Shown piece after piece: positions 35,701-46,945 of a DNA stretch of 64,000 nt (positions are counted from its first letter, which is position 1; every line of letters starts with the position of its first letter). The position numbers and the translations under genes are program-made. The stretch is from Megalonaias nervosa. Lineage: Eukaryota > Mollusca > Bivalvia > Unionida > Unionidae. Location: the NCBI GenBank assembly GCA_016617855.1, contig JAECUM010009857.1, positions 55,547 through 119,546 on the forward strand. The letters are read 5' to 3'. The notes under the pieces are model-generated. The model saw only the letters and a program-made list of their open reading frames with translations, was not told the origin of the DNA and did not search any database.

Positions 35701-35779
35701 TTTTCGAATTTGTGGTTTGGGTAAAAAGTACATATCCTGAATTCAACTCAAAGACTGACATTATCAGATTCATTATTTC

Positions 35780-38205
35780 TAGAAACAATACTGATGAAAA
35801 TCCATGGAAAAACTATTTCATATGCTTCATATAAAAAGGAATGTAAATTAAAACAAGAAATAGAACTTGTGCAGCAAATACGGTCCATAAAGAATGGTTC
35901 CATAGGATCTTATGATTTAGAAATATTGGAGACTAAAAAGAAAGTGCTGGAAAGTCTGAGAAAAGAAAAGCTTTGAGGAAGTATTATTAGATCCAGAGTA
36001 AAATGGATAGAAGAGGTGAGAAACCAACCATTGTACAATCCACAAAATAGAAACTATGTAAATAAAATAATTACAAAATTAATTACAGATGAAAATGAAA
36101 TTATTACTGGTCAATTTGATATTCTAGGAGAAGTAATAGTGTATTATTATAATCTGTATAATGAGGAAAAAGAGGTAGAAGATACAGACTTAGAGGACTT
36201 TCTCAAAAGCTTAACCAAGGACAATCTTTAAGATTTGAAGGCAAAGTTACCGACACAGAAGTATTGGATTGTGTAAAAAGTATGAAAAATAACAAAAGAC
36301 CAGGATCAGATGGTTTCACATCTGAAATTTTTAAAGTCTTTCGGATTGACATTGGGGAAATTGTAGTTAGAACGATTAATGAGGCATATGAAACCAGACC
36401 ATTCTCAACTGTTTTGAGACAAGGCATTATAACTTGGATACCCAAGGAAGATAAACCTAAGCACTACCTGAGGAAATGGCATCCAATTTCTCTACTCAAT
36501 GTTGTATACAAATTAGCTTCAGGATGTATTGTGAAAAGAATTAAGTCAGTTATATATGAAATAATATCTGATGATCAAGTTTGTTTTGTAAAAGGAATAT
36601 ACACTGGTGATAATACAAGGATAGTAATAATTATATGATAGTATGCACATTTACTGAAGAGTTACAAATTCTGGCTGTGCTATTATGAATTTTTTTGAAA
36701 AGGCATTTGATTCTATTTCATGGAAATTTATTCATAATGTCCTTTCTTAAATTTTGGACCAAGTATAATTCAGGGCTTCTTTTAGAGCTTTTCCAAATTT
36801 CCAGAATTTGTCAACAGGGTGATCCAATATCCCCATATCTTTTCTTACTACGTGCAGAAATATTGTCTATACTATTAAAGAATAATAAAAATAAAAACAG
36901 TATCAAGCTAAAGGTAACTGAGCTTTTATTGTCACAGTTTGTAGATGCCACTACCTACTTTAATTCTTGATGACCCATTCAAATCCTTAGAAGCTTTTAT
37001 TGTCACAGTTTGTAGATGCCACTACCTACTTTAATTCTTGATGACCCATTCAAATCCTTAGAAGCTTTTATTGTCACAGTTTGTAGATGCCACTACCTAC
37101 TTTAATTCTTGATGACCCATTCAAATCCTTAGAAGCTTCTATTGAAGAATTAAACTTCTTTGCAAGAATTTTAGGACAGAAACCTAACGTTTCCAAAACA
37201 AAAGCAGTTTGGATAGGAAGCAAGGAGCACAGTGCAGAAATATCACAGGTTAAAGTTACAGTGGATAACTGAATTTACATCATTGGGCATACAGATTTTG
37301 GAGAATCTGGATAAAATGGTAAAAGTGAATTTTGAAAATAAGACAGAAATGATTAAAACTTGTTTAAAACATTGGGAAAAAAGATCCTTAACACCAACTG
37401 GTAAAATAATGGTTCTGAAAATCTTAATCATTTGTTCATCTCCTTACCAAATCCTCCACAAAATTTTATCAAGGAATTAAATTAATTATTTTTCAAATTT
37501 ATATGGAAATCAAAAGTGGACAAAGTTAAAAGAGAGGTTATGATTCAAACTTTTTCTGAAGGTGGCTTGGCGATGATAGATATTAATAAATTTATATTAG
37601 CTTTGAAAATAACACAGATTCATAGTTCTTCTACCTCACAGAAAATTGTTCAATTTATCTGAATATGCACTGTACATGTTAGGAAATGAAAATGTGATGA
37701 CCTTATCCAAATAGATAAAAAATGCTTTTTTGGCGCGATGCTTTTTGGTGCAATCTTTTGCAGGCTTGAAAACTGTTAACATAAAAACATGTACACCCGA
37801 CAGGAGAAGATGTTATGAAAACAAGTTTATGGATGAGCTCCCTTATAAGGATGAACAAGGTACCCATTTTCAATTGGAAATTGTTTGAACATAATGTAAT
37901 CTATATTAATGATATGCTTACTGATAAGGGAACTAATACTGACTTTGACAGCTCTAAAGCTAACTATGGTCTCAATACAAATTTCCTTGCCTTTCAAGGT
38001 ATAATTCAATATGTAAAGTCCTTATGTAAAAGGTTAGATATAACGATACTGGTTAGACTATTTATTCCTTTCCATTTAGAAATTGTATTTTATAACAATA
38101 AAGGATGCATAGACTATTACAATTTAATTTTAAACAAGGATGTTAAACCAACTAGTGAAAAACAATGGAATGAAATTTTCATTCTGAATATGGATATATG
38201 ATTGA
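35780..38205 (+). pseudogene. L1/Tx1-like LINE ORF2, broken
   Basis: Plus-strand frames follow the order of an L1/Tx1 ORF2. A linker before RT has SIIRSRVKWIEEV and NYVNKIITKLITDE. RT block 1 reads MKNNKRPGSDGFTSEI, then QGIITWIPKEDKPKHYLRK, WHPISLLNVVYKLAS and DDQVCFVKGIYTGDNTR. Next come QQGDPISPYLFLL (36.81 kb), PNVSKTKAVWIGSK (37.2 kb) and GKIMVLKILI (37.4 kb). Thumb and C-terminal parts reach 38.2 kb. At least five stops or frame shifts are present and no endonuclease domain was seen, so the copy is 5'-truncated and inactive. The RT active-site region reads FVDATT, not YADD, and lies in a 71-bp triplication. Confidence 0.88.
36921..37133. repeat. 71-bp tandem triplication in the LINE RT
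   Basis: Three direct copies begin AGCTTTTATTGTCACAGTTT and contain GATGCCACTACC and TGATGACCCATTCAAATCC. They start at 36921, 36992 and 37063, and look identical. The unit covers the RT active-site region. As 71 is not a multiple of three, the triplication also breaks the frame. Confidence 0.96.
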
Positions 38206-39930
38206 CATAATACTTAAGTTTTTAAAATAACAAGAAACTCAAAATTACAATGGATTCAATTTCATGTTACTCATAGAATTTTATCAATGAACTGATTTAT
38301 GTAGAAAATAAAACTATCCAATAATGATTAATGTACTTTTTGTAAAAATGTCCTGGAAACAATATTGCATTTGTTTTGGGAATATAATATGATATGTGTC
38401 TGATTGGATTCTGAATAAAGTGAGCATAGATATTGTGCCAAGTGCAAAACCACTTATATATTGGGAGAAACAAGATGGAATATATAAGAAACCTTCTTAT
38501 TTTTGGTCTACATCTATGTATATAAAATGAAATAGGATGTAAAATATTTTACAAAAATTGGCTAAGAATGGAAGCTGATATTTACCCTAGAAAAAAAGTA
38601 CATATTCAATGGTACATAATTTCGTGGATCTATCATTTACACACAAAAAAAAACATGTGTATGTCTTTGCAAATGATTATATCAACATTCACATCCATGC
38701 ATTTGTGAGCAAACTGTACTGCAGTTATTAAATTAAGTTATTCAATGCTAACATCTGGCATAAATGCCGAGTTCTTTAGAAAATGTCTACATCTTTTTCC
38801 ACACATATCTGAGTTAATACATTTAATATTAGTCCGATATAACAACACCCCCAAATCTACTGATACTGATGGACAATATGTGGGTCTGATGTCACATGTT
38901 CATTAAAATGTGCAATTCTGCTGCATGCAAATCTTTCTGGAACAAACCTGCGTACACTTTAGACACATACCAGTAATTGCTAACAGCCATATCTAGCACA
39001 AAATTCAAAATGGGCACAGGGCAGATGGTTGTGCCATTCTACATGGATTTACAAGTTACAAAACACAGGATTTGCTCTGGAAGTGTAAAGAACGTGTCAC
39101 CAAAAGAACGCTTCAGTGAATGGTAGCTTTACAGCCGCAAGAAATACCGGTAAGTGTATAAAATGTACACAAATGTGTGCAGCAAAATTGGCTGCAGATT
39201 TTTGCAGCTTTTAATGAATAGGTGATATAAGCCCATAAACTGAAACTCAATATTGTCATGGGTGGGGGACTAATTTATCAGTCTAATTTAATACCACTAT
39301 TGTAATCTTAAGTAATCAGTTTCTTATGTGCAACAATAATCCATTTCAAAGCATAAAGTTCTCAACAATTAGGGATTAGGTGCCTGAACAGTGTCAATGA
39401 TTGTAAATCTCTTTTGTTTGAAACATTCCTGCAAAAAACTGTCTATAGGAACTGCTCGTTGCTGGGTGACCTTGACCTTGTGGTCCAAAATTGGATCTGT
39501 AAAATTCAGATGAACGCTGGTGTTATTAACGTGTGTGTTGTGATGGTTGGTGCTAAAGGGATTGTTATAAAACATGCAAAACATAATCTGCAAAGATACA
39601 GACAGTGGAGATGAATACTGACATCAGGTCTCAGTTGATCTGAAAACATCTTCTCTTAAGCCAATTCACAACAAGTGGTTTCTCTGCACACATAACAAAG
39701 TAGCACTTTGAAATGCCTGACTGAAATAGGCTTTGAGAAGGTGGAACAAATCTGCTGATTTGTTTATTTAACAGTTAGTTGATCTTGTAGGTATGAATGC
39801 TGGAAGGTGGAAGCAGACATACAGACATACAGACACAGACAGGATACAACAGATTTCTGCTGTTACATACTGTTAAAAGTGATGATACATCAGAATGCCG
39901 GTAAAGTGTGGCCTGGTCGCTCTGAAGTGG
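38206..39930. other. Intron, possible LINE tail then unrecognised sequence
   Basis: 38206-38640 may hold the degraded 3' end of the L1/Tx1-like LINE (same strand, Trp/Lys-rich fragments such as KNWLRMEADIYPRKK). From 38640 to 39930 I see only short unrecognised frames and no exon. Confidence 0.35.
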
Positions 39931-40480
39931 TATATTTAATGTTTGGTCTAGTTGATCATTTTCTGTGTGGTTTGCTCAACATAAGATATTGAGGCTGCTG
40001 GAATACTTGGACAGACAGTCAACCTGCTGATTTGCCAGCCTGATATAAGTGAATCATGACCACTGTAGTTGTATATTGCACATTCATATGGCTGGACCAG
40101 TTGGTCAACAGTTGGAACAGCATATGGCGAATGATAAATTATGGTTGGGTTTTTGGAATCGACTTCATTAAGATCTGGTGTTGTCTTCTGAATCTTCATG
40201 GGGGCAGAGGGCATATCGGCATCCCCCATAAGACTTATGAGATAATCCAAAGTTTAGTGCAATGTACGTTTAGCATCTCATTCAGAGAAGAAATAAATTT
40301 TGGGGCTCTTTAACTGTTTTCTAAGGACATTAGACCATGTATTCTCTGTCCACACTGCACATTTTACATGTATATGATGAAGAGCAACTGGTACATAGCA
40401 GGTATGTTTTGTGAAAGCCCTCTGTTATTTTGAAACTCTTGCATCTGTTGTACCATGTTGTCATTTCTGTCATAAAAGAC
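39930..40480 (-). mobile_element. DIRS-like ORF1 (gag-like) fragment
   Basis: The minus strand starts with CKSFKITEGFHKTYLLCTSC then SSSYTCKMCSVDREY, the same Cys pattern as at 42185-42487 (CKHSKHATDKHPTYVAC, then CQTCILWTENQW). After it, a Tyr/Pro/Ser-rich stretch (NPTIIYHSPYAVPTVDQL) runs to about 39950. A (TA)n tract lies just outside its N-terminal side. Frames are broken once or twice. No pol part follows. Confidence 0.55.
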
Positions 40481-40499
40481 AAACAATACATATATACAT

Positions 40500-40502
<3 letters not shown>

Positions 40503-40557
<55 letters not shown>
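40503..40557. repeat. (TA)n microsatellite
   Basis: An almost pure AT/TA dinucleotide run of about 54 bases continues into ATACATACACATATACAC. The Ile/Tyr-repeat frames across it are artefacts. Confidence 0.97.
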
Positions 40558-40561
<4 letters not shown>

Positions 40562-40924
40562 CACATATACACATATATAATTTAAATAAATTCCAACCGC
40601 ATTATAAAATGAGTTAGAGTAAATGCCTAAACACAGCACCTGGTAAACTCCACCGGTGAAAATAATGGTTTAAGTTCAAAGTCAAATGTGACAAAAAACG
40701 AATCATAAGATAATATTTAAAACTATCAATGAATTCACCTGACTTTACAAAAATGTTGCATGCACCACACAAAACAACATTTTTACTTACTGTACCACTG
40801 AGAAAAAGAAAAGAGGATTATAATGTATATAATTCGCAGAGTTAACTGACTTGTCTGGAAAATATCCTAACAATGGTAAAAAAAAACTATAAAAGAAGTA
40901 CAAACCTGGTTTAAACCTGATATA

Positions 40925-43160
40925 CCTATAGCCATCTAGTGGGTGGATAGGGGAGATAACTTGTAAGAGTTACTTCCTTTTGTCTGTATAATATATAGTT
41001 AGATGCTTTTCTGTCTTTCCGAGAGGGATGGATTTGGAGGTAGCAAAGAAAGTTATTCCAATGTAATATGATGTATCTGCAGGAGAAATATGTTTTCTTC
41101 AAATATGTTACCCACTCATAATACCTTAGAAGAATAGATAAGAAGTGGAGAGAGTTACATCCCCTTATCCCTGAGAGGCCTTCTCCGGTCCTCTGTGGTA
41201 CGTGAGACAGCTTCTAGATAACCCAACTGGAGTATAGACTCCATCTGTCGGGGAGCTGCTTCAAAACGAACAATTTTTCCCTTAAAAAATCCAGCAGAAT
41301 CTGTCAAATGACCTGGGAAGGCAATCCATTGGCCACTGTGTCACAGCTATAGACCCTATCAGGTAAAGCCCCATTTTTGGGGATGAAAGATCTCCGTGAT
41401 AAAAGGTGGAGAATGAGGACTCAAGACTTCCATCACATGGCATGGATAGTTAGGTAACAGTTTCACTCAGAAGCATTGTTTGTGGCAATGATTGCCCTAA
41501 CTTTGTGAACTGAAATGTATAGCAAATTCTTTTGATTTTGAAGATCCAGGACAAAAGTGACTCAGCTGATATGTTGTCCTTTTTCATCTTTGGGGCCAAG
41601 AAGAGGCATGATCCCCTTGATGCACCAGGTAGGTCATTTTTTAAGTAACACTTCAGAGCTTGCATAGATTCCTGTAGACGACCCTGAGATAAAATGTCAA
41701 GAGTAAACAGGGATTTCACTACAAAAGTCTGATTCCCCATGAATGTTAGCCTGTTCTAGGAAATGAAAGCAGGAGCTTTGAGTAACAAAGACTTGAGAAA
41801 AAAGTACTGAGGCATTAAGCTGGGCATCAACTACAGTGAGTGCGTTGTGGCAATATACAGGTTAGGCTGATCGACAAGAGTACCGGTATAAAGTGTTTTT
41901 GGCAAACTGGGCCAAAATCATTCATCTGGTAACTGACAATGGATAATTGTGTGGTACTGACCCATTGCAATCAGAGACATACGACAACATCCAGTCATGG
42001 CAGAACAGGGCCATCGTAGTTGGCATTACATCCAGTTCATTAAGTTGGGATGAGGTATGGTATATTTGACCCATGTAGGCCGGTCTGTACACCTTTAGTG
42101 TGAGAGAGTGACTGATGTGTTTCTTTTTACTGGGTCTTGAGCCCATGAAGTAAACAGCCTAATGGTTGTGCCAAGAAAGGTTTATCATGATGCAACGGTG
42201 AGAGAGGAGTTAAAGTTGTCTCTGCCCATGATATCTTGGATCAATTTGTGGTTGATCAACAGCAATGAGTGTGATAACTTGGAGAAGCTAGTTATTCCCC
42301 ACACTGACATCCATGTGCAGATTGATAATGTTTTCCTCTTTAGTAACCCCAGTAGTATAGCCCATTGATTTTCTGTCCATAATATACAAGTCTGACATGT
42401 ATTCCTAGATTGGCAACTGGAGCAAGCTACATATGTAGGGTGCTTGTCAGTCGCATGTTTAGAATGTTTACATTTGGTCCTGCCCATGATCTAAATCTGT
42501 TGAACAAAATAGAGCAGACAATATATACAAGTGTGGTATCCTGCTTTATGAACTGAGAGATCAAACACTAAAGAGCTACACCTTATGATAATTACCTGTA
42601 AAAGGGCACACGTGGCTGCTAATATAGGCAGAGTATTGGAGCATTGCTATTAATACTTATGCAAGCGGAAAACATCAATTCTCTATGTATCTGGTTGTAG
42701 CAGAAATTATTAAGCAATATCATACAAGTTTCTATATCACTCACCAGACTTTCACATATTTAAATACTGCACTTAAGTGTGTGAGTGGAGCAAAGTGTTA
42801 ACACTGAAAAGCACAAAATTTTGTCACTGAAGAAAGAAAGAAAAGTTTGAGTATACTATTCTTTGAAAGGAACACTCTTCCAACTTGCATTAAGGTCAAA
42901 AACTTCCAAAATATTTTGATATGGATTGTGAGGCTTCTTTGTCTGTAGAGTGCGTGCTACTTGGCACAAATGGAAGTTGTAACTAGAGTATTCACAGGAG
43001 TTGGCACCAATCCTTATAAAGGGGAGATCGCTCTAACTGCCGTTTAGATGGGCAGTTAACTTGTAACATTTTAGTCAAAATGTTTTAGCCTGGGAGGTCT
43101 GCATTTGTGAGGTAGCAGTAGCTCTAAGGTATTATTATTGGGTAACATATTTAAAGAAGA
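40925..43160 (-). mobile_element. DIRS-like element copy 3, lacks RT and RNase H
   Basis: The left terminal zone lies at 40925-41130 and includes the AATACCTTAGAAGAATAG word. The right terminal zone lies at 43016-43155 and is inverted (GGGAGATCGCTCTAACTGCC, then TAGCTCTAAGGTATTATTAT). On the minus strand a tyrosine-recombinase segment at 41450-41740 shows LQESMQALKCYL, RGSCLFLAPKMKKDNISAES and LLSWIFKIKR, matching the ALKYYL...RG..LF...DISA.TISSWI block of DIRS recombinases. An ORF1-type Cys cluster lies at about 42380-42480. RT and RNase H are absent between them, so this 2.2-kb copy is an internal-deletion derivative. All frames are broken. Confidence 0.75.
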
Positions 43161-43527
43161 CAATTTAAAACACATTCTTACATCACACTGAGTGCAGGTG
43201 GTTTGATATTATGCTTTTGCAATATTATCTGAACTCAAACAACTGAACTGCACAGACTGCTAGGGTAAAAATACTTTTAAAAGTGTTAATAAAATATAGT
43301 TTTCTGTGGGCCACCAATCTCCAAGCATTCCAGAAATACTCTGAATGTTTCAGCTAAAATTGTTCCCTATTCTTCCGCCAATGTTCCCTATAGTATTAAA
43401 TATCTTGTTGAAGAAGATGCTACAGCCACTGCTGTTGCTGTAGGAAATGTACTTCTGCATTTTATCTTACAGTATACTAACTGCAAGCACAGTTAAGACT
43501 AGAGCAGGATAATATTACTGAATTTAC

Positions 43528-43584
43528 CTGCGCACCAATTCCTTCAGTAAGCTTCACTGTGTAGAGAATGACATCTAATATTGG
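43528..43584 (-). CDS. ABCD3: ABCD3 exon, membrane span PILDV...GIGAQ
   Basis: Exactly 19 codons, phase 0 at both ends, reading PILDVILYTVKLTEGIGAQ. Human ABCD3 has PFLDI and LTSAIGAQ at the same positions after the SNLSK that ends the previous exon. The segment is hydrophobic and forms the first part of a membrane span. The acceptor is a strong pyrimidine tract ending in TTTTTCAG and the donor is GTAAATT. It sits in the 1.3 kb between DIRS copies 3 and 2. Confidence 0.96.
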
Positions 43585-44119
43585 CTGAAAAAGAAATTCA
43601 GAACAAACTGTCAGCTTGCTATTATTGTGGAATCTATTGTAGGAATAAATATGACAATCTATTCAGTTTTGCTAATTTAATTAGGTATGTATTGATGGGG
43701 TTAACTTCATTTTTTGTCAATTTTTGTACCTGATGGAAACAGTAACAGCCATATCAGATCAGACCAAGATGTTACGTGCTTACTATCAACTATCAGCCAA
43801 GAGTAACACTTAAGAATGCTGTCCTCTGACAGCAGAATGCAACACACACACACACATAGAGTACTTTGGCCTAATGCCTTTTATCATTGCTACCATCTTC
43901 TTTGATTGCAAATGACACATACTGGTATTTATTATAAATTTCATAAAGAGATACCGAAATGTATCTGTGGGAGAAAACTGATACTGCCAAAATGGTGACA
44001 TCACTTTTTTTACCCATTTAGGAAATATATCAGCCCTATTGCATGATTGTGTTATTCAAACTTAAATTTCATTATTTAGACTCCTTTCATTTTTCTTCTT
44101 CTCCTCCTTCTCTCTCCCT

Positions 44120-44126
<7 letters not shown>

Positions 44127-44173
<47 letters not shown>
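44127..44173. repeat. (TC)n microsatellite
   Basis: About 23 CT dinucleotides follow a pyrimidine-rich lead (CTCCTCCTTCTCTCTCCCTC). Nothing else in 43585-44458 was recognised. Confidence 0.97.
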
Positions 44174-44174
<1 letters not shown>

Positions 44175-46489
44175 GATGAATATATCTTCAAATATGTAAA
44201 GACTGTACATGTATGTAAGCAAAGAGAAGATGCCATCAAAGAATTCCTAACAAGGAACTCCAAACAACAGAAGATAAATTTCAAGTATTAATTTATTTTA
44301 AAATATTTTTGAAGATATATCATATGACCTGTTCCTATTTGATATTTGGTGTCACTCATAGTAACTCCAAATAAATATAATACTAACACTTTTAATTGGC
44401 AACTTTAACTCTTCAAGTACTCATAATCATGTCTTAAAACAATGGAGAAACTGATTTTTATCTAGTAAAATGTGTTTCTTCGATAATACCCAATTATAAT
44501 ACCTTAGGAAAAATACTACTACCCTGAAAATGCAGCCCTCCTGGTTAAAACATAATAGCTAAATAGCTAAACTTTATCGACCCACCTAGGTGGTAGTTAG
44601 GGTGATCTTTCCTTGATGCTGGGGTTGGTGCCAAATCCTGTGATTCATCAGTTACTAATGAGCAGAAGACATACTCTCTATATGGCTGTATCTGCAGGGA
44701 GGCTGGGAGGTATATGTGTACTATGATTGGGTAACTATTATAGAAGAAACATATTTTACTAAACAAAATTGGATTCTTCTTCAAACATGTTACCCTTTAG
44801 TAATACCATAAGAGAACAGGTAACAGGTGGAAGATACATCCCCTTACCCTGGAGAGACCATCTCTGGTCCCCTAAGATATGTGAGATAACCCAACTGGAA
44901 AATAGACTCCATATGTTGGGGAGCAGCTTTGAAGAATCCTTCCCCCCCCCCCCGCAAGTCCATTGGAAGTTGTGATACCACATCTTGATGAAGCTGTCAA
45001 AGAACCTGGAAAGGTAACCTTTGGCACTGCTGCCAAAGGTTCCTCTACATTAAATTGGGCCTTTTAGGATGAAAGATCTTTGATAAACACTGGAGAAGTG
45101 TACTTAGATCTCCATCACACAGCACGGATAATTACAGTTAGCGAACAGTTTCACTCATAAGCAATGCTTGTGGCAACTCTGTTCTAACTTCATGAGCCAA
45201 TATGCAATGTAAATTCATTGGTGTGGGTTTAGTTTGATATGTACAACAGATAGCTCACTTTATTCAGGACAAAAGTGTCCGTGTTGATATAATAACCTTC
45301 TCCTCTTTGAAGACAAAAGAGTCATAATCTCCCTTAATGCAATGGTTCCATCTGCTTGAAATACCACTTCAAAGCTTGTGCTAGGTCCTGTAGATGACCT
45401 TGAGATGAAGTGTCCAGAGTAAACAGGAATTATTACCAAGTTCTGACTACCCATGAACAGTACACTGTTCTTGGCAACAAAAGCAGGGGTCTTCATGAGT
45501 GATACCGATCCATCTTGTTGGAAGTGCATGTAGATGGGTTCACCAATAGAAAATGTATTTGCCAATTTTACCTGCCAATTGCCAAAGCAGTGAAGAGGCA
45601 GGACTTATATGACAGTTGAACTAATTAAGCTCTTGAGAGCAGTTCAGATGGTGTCTTGTTCAGCCAGGTTAATCCCTTGATAAATTCCACTTGGGCAAGG
45701 ATCCAGTGTCATTGGCCAGGTGAAATCCAAAATGAACAGAAGATAGAATAAGTCTTTGATTTGTCTGATGTCGTCTCTTCCATAATAACACAGTGTGCCA
45801 GTGATCATGGAATGGTAGGTATAATTGTGATTGGTGCTAACTGTTTCTCATCAAAGAGTCATAGTAAGTTAGCTATTGCATTATGGATACCTAAGTCGGT
45901 ATAAAATGCTCTTTTGCACTCCAATGAAAATATATTCCATTGCCTTTGTATGCCTCTAAGGTGGATGGAAATCTCACTGGAGTGATTCTCCACCACATGT
46001 GAGAAATTTTTCTTAAGGGCATATTTTAAAAAGATCCAGATGACACTGTGCAGGTTCATTAACTCTAGGTTGGGATGAAACACTACCATCATGGTTGCTT
46101 AATGCAGAAGAGAGAAAATGTCAGTTCCTGGTGATTCTGTTGTGAGACTGATGAGGATTATACAAGATTCCCATTTGAATGGAGAAATCAATATGAGACT
46201 CTGATTCTTTTATTCCTGTATCACCCTCAGAACCCAAGGTGCTGAAGAAGTGTATACATTTGGCAATCCGAGTCCATAAAAAGAGCATGTATTATCAAGG
46301 CCTTTGAACCTGGGACTAGTGAGTCAAATGAGGGGATTTTTGCAGTCCACCATGTCGCCTATAGTTCCATCATAGGTCAATCTCATCAAGCATCTATTGA
46401 GCAAAACCTGAGGGATGAAGAGACCATTCTGTTTGCACTAGTTCCCTCTTGCACTCTGCCAATACATTAGCCAGCCTAGGATATGCTGA

Positions 46490-46945
46490 ACTTAAACATG
46501 GGCTTGTCATTTGGACACCACTTCAGAAAATCCCAAACAGGAATACAAAGGTCTGGGGACTTGGTTCCACTTTGCTGTTGAGACAAGTCACCACAATGGA
46601 GTTGTCAGACAGAATGAGTACTCCATTCCCATGTAGGTTCTCCAGCCACCAGTGAAAAGCTTTCAAAACAGTTTTCATCTAAAAAATGTTGATATGTAAA
46701 TAATGATCTCATAAGGCAAGATTCCTCTGGTGACTTGCTCCCCAGTACTCTGTGTTTGCATCCATACCGATCATGACTGCCAGAGGATGTACTTGCAGAG
46801 GTATCCATATTTGCAAATCCAGAGTAGTTTCCCTGCCTTCAATATGCAGCCTCATATTGTGCAGATTGTGAAAGTTGATCCAATGATCAAAGTTTGGCCT
46901 CAATTTGGACCACACAGTCATTGTTATGGGACCCAAAGAAAGCAA
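46490..46945 (-). pseudogene. RNase H domain of DIRS copy 2
   Basis: The minus strand reads ITMTVWSKLRPNFDHWINFH, then PLAVMIGMDANTEYWGA (first catalytic Asp region), VLKAFHWWLENLHGNG and ILSDNS (second Asp). A one-base shift follows, then SGTKSPDLCIPVWDFLKWC. The G-T-K-S-P-x-L-C stretch after the DNS block is characteristic of DIRS-order RNase H. The same block appears in copy 1 at 27.96-28.35 kb and in copy 4 near 54.3 kb. One internal stop lies between the two Asp blocks. Confidence 0.85.

Noticed and set aside
40330..40639. Tyr/Ile-repeat ORFs on both strands
   Set aside because: Translation of the (TA)n microsatellite.
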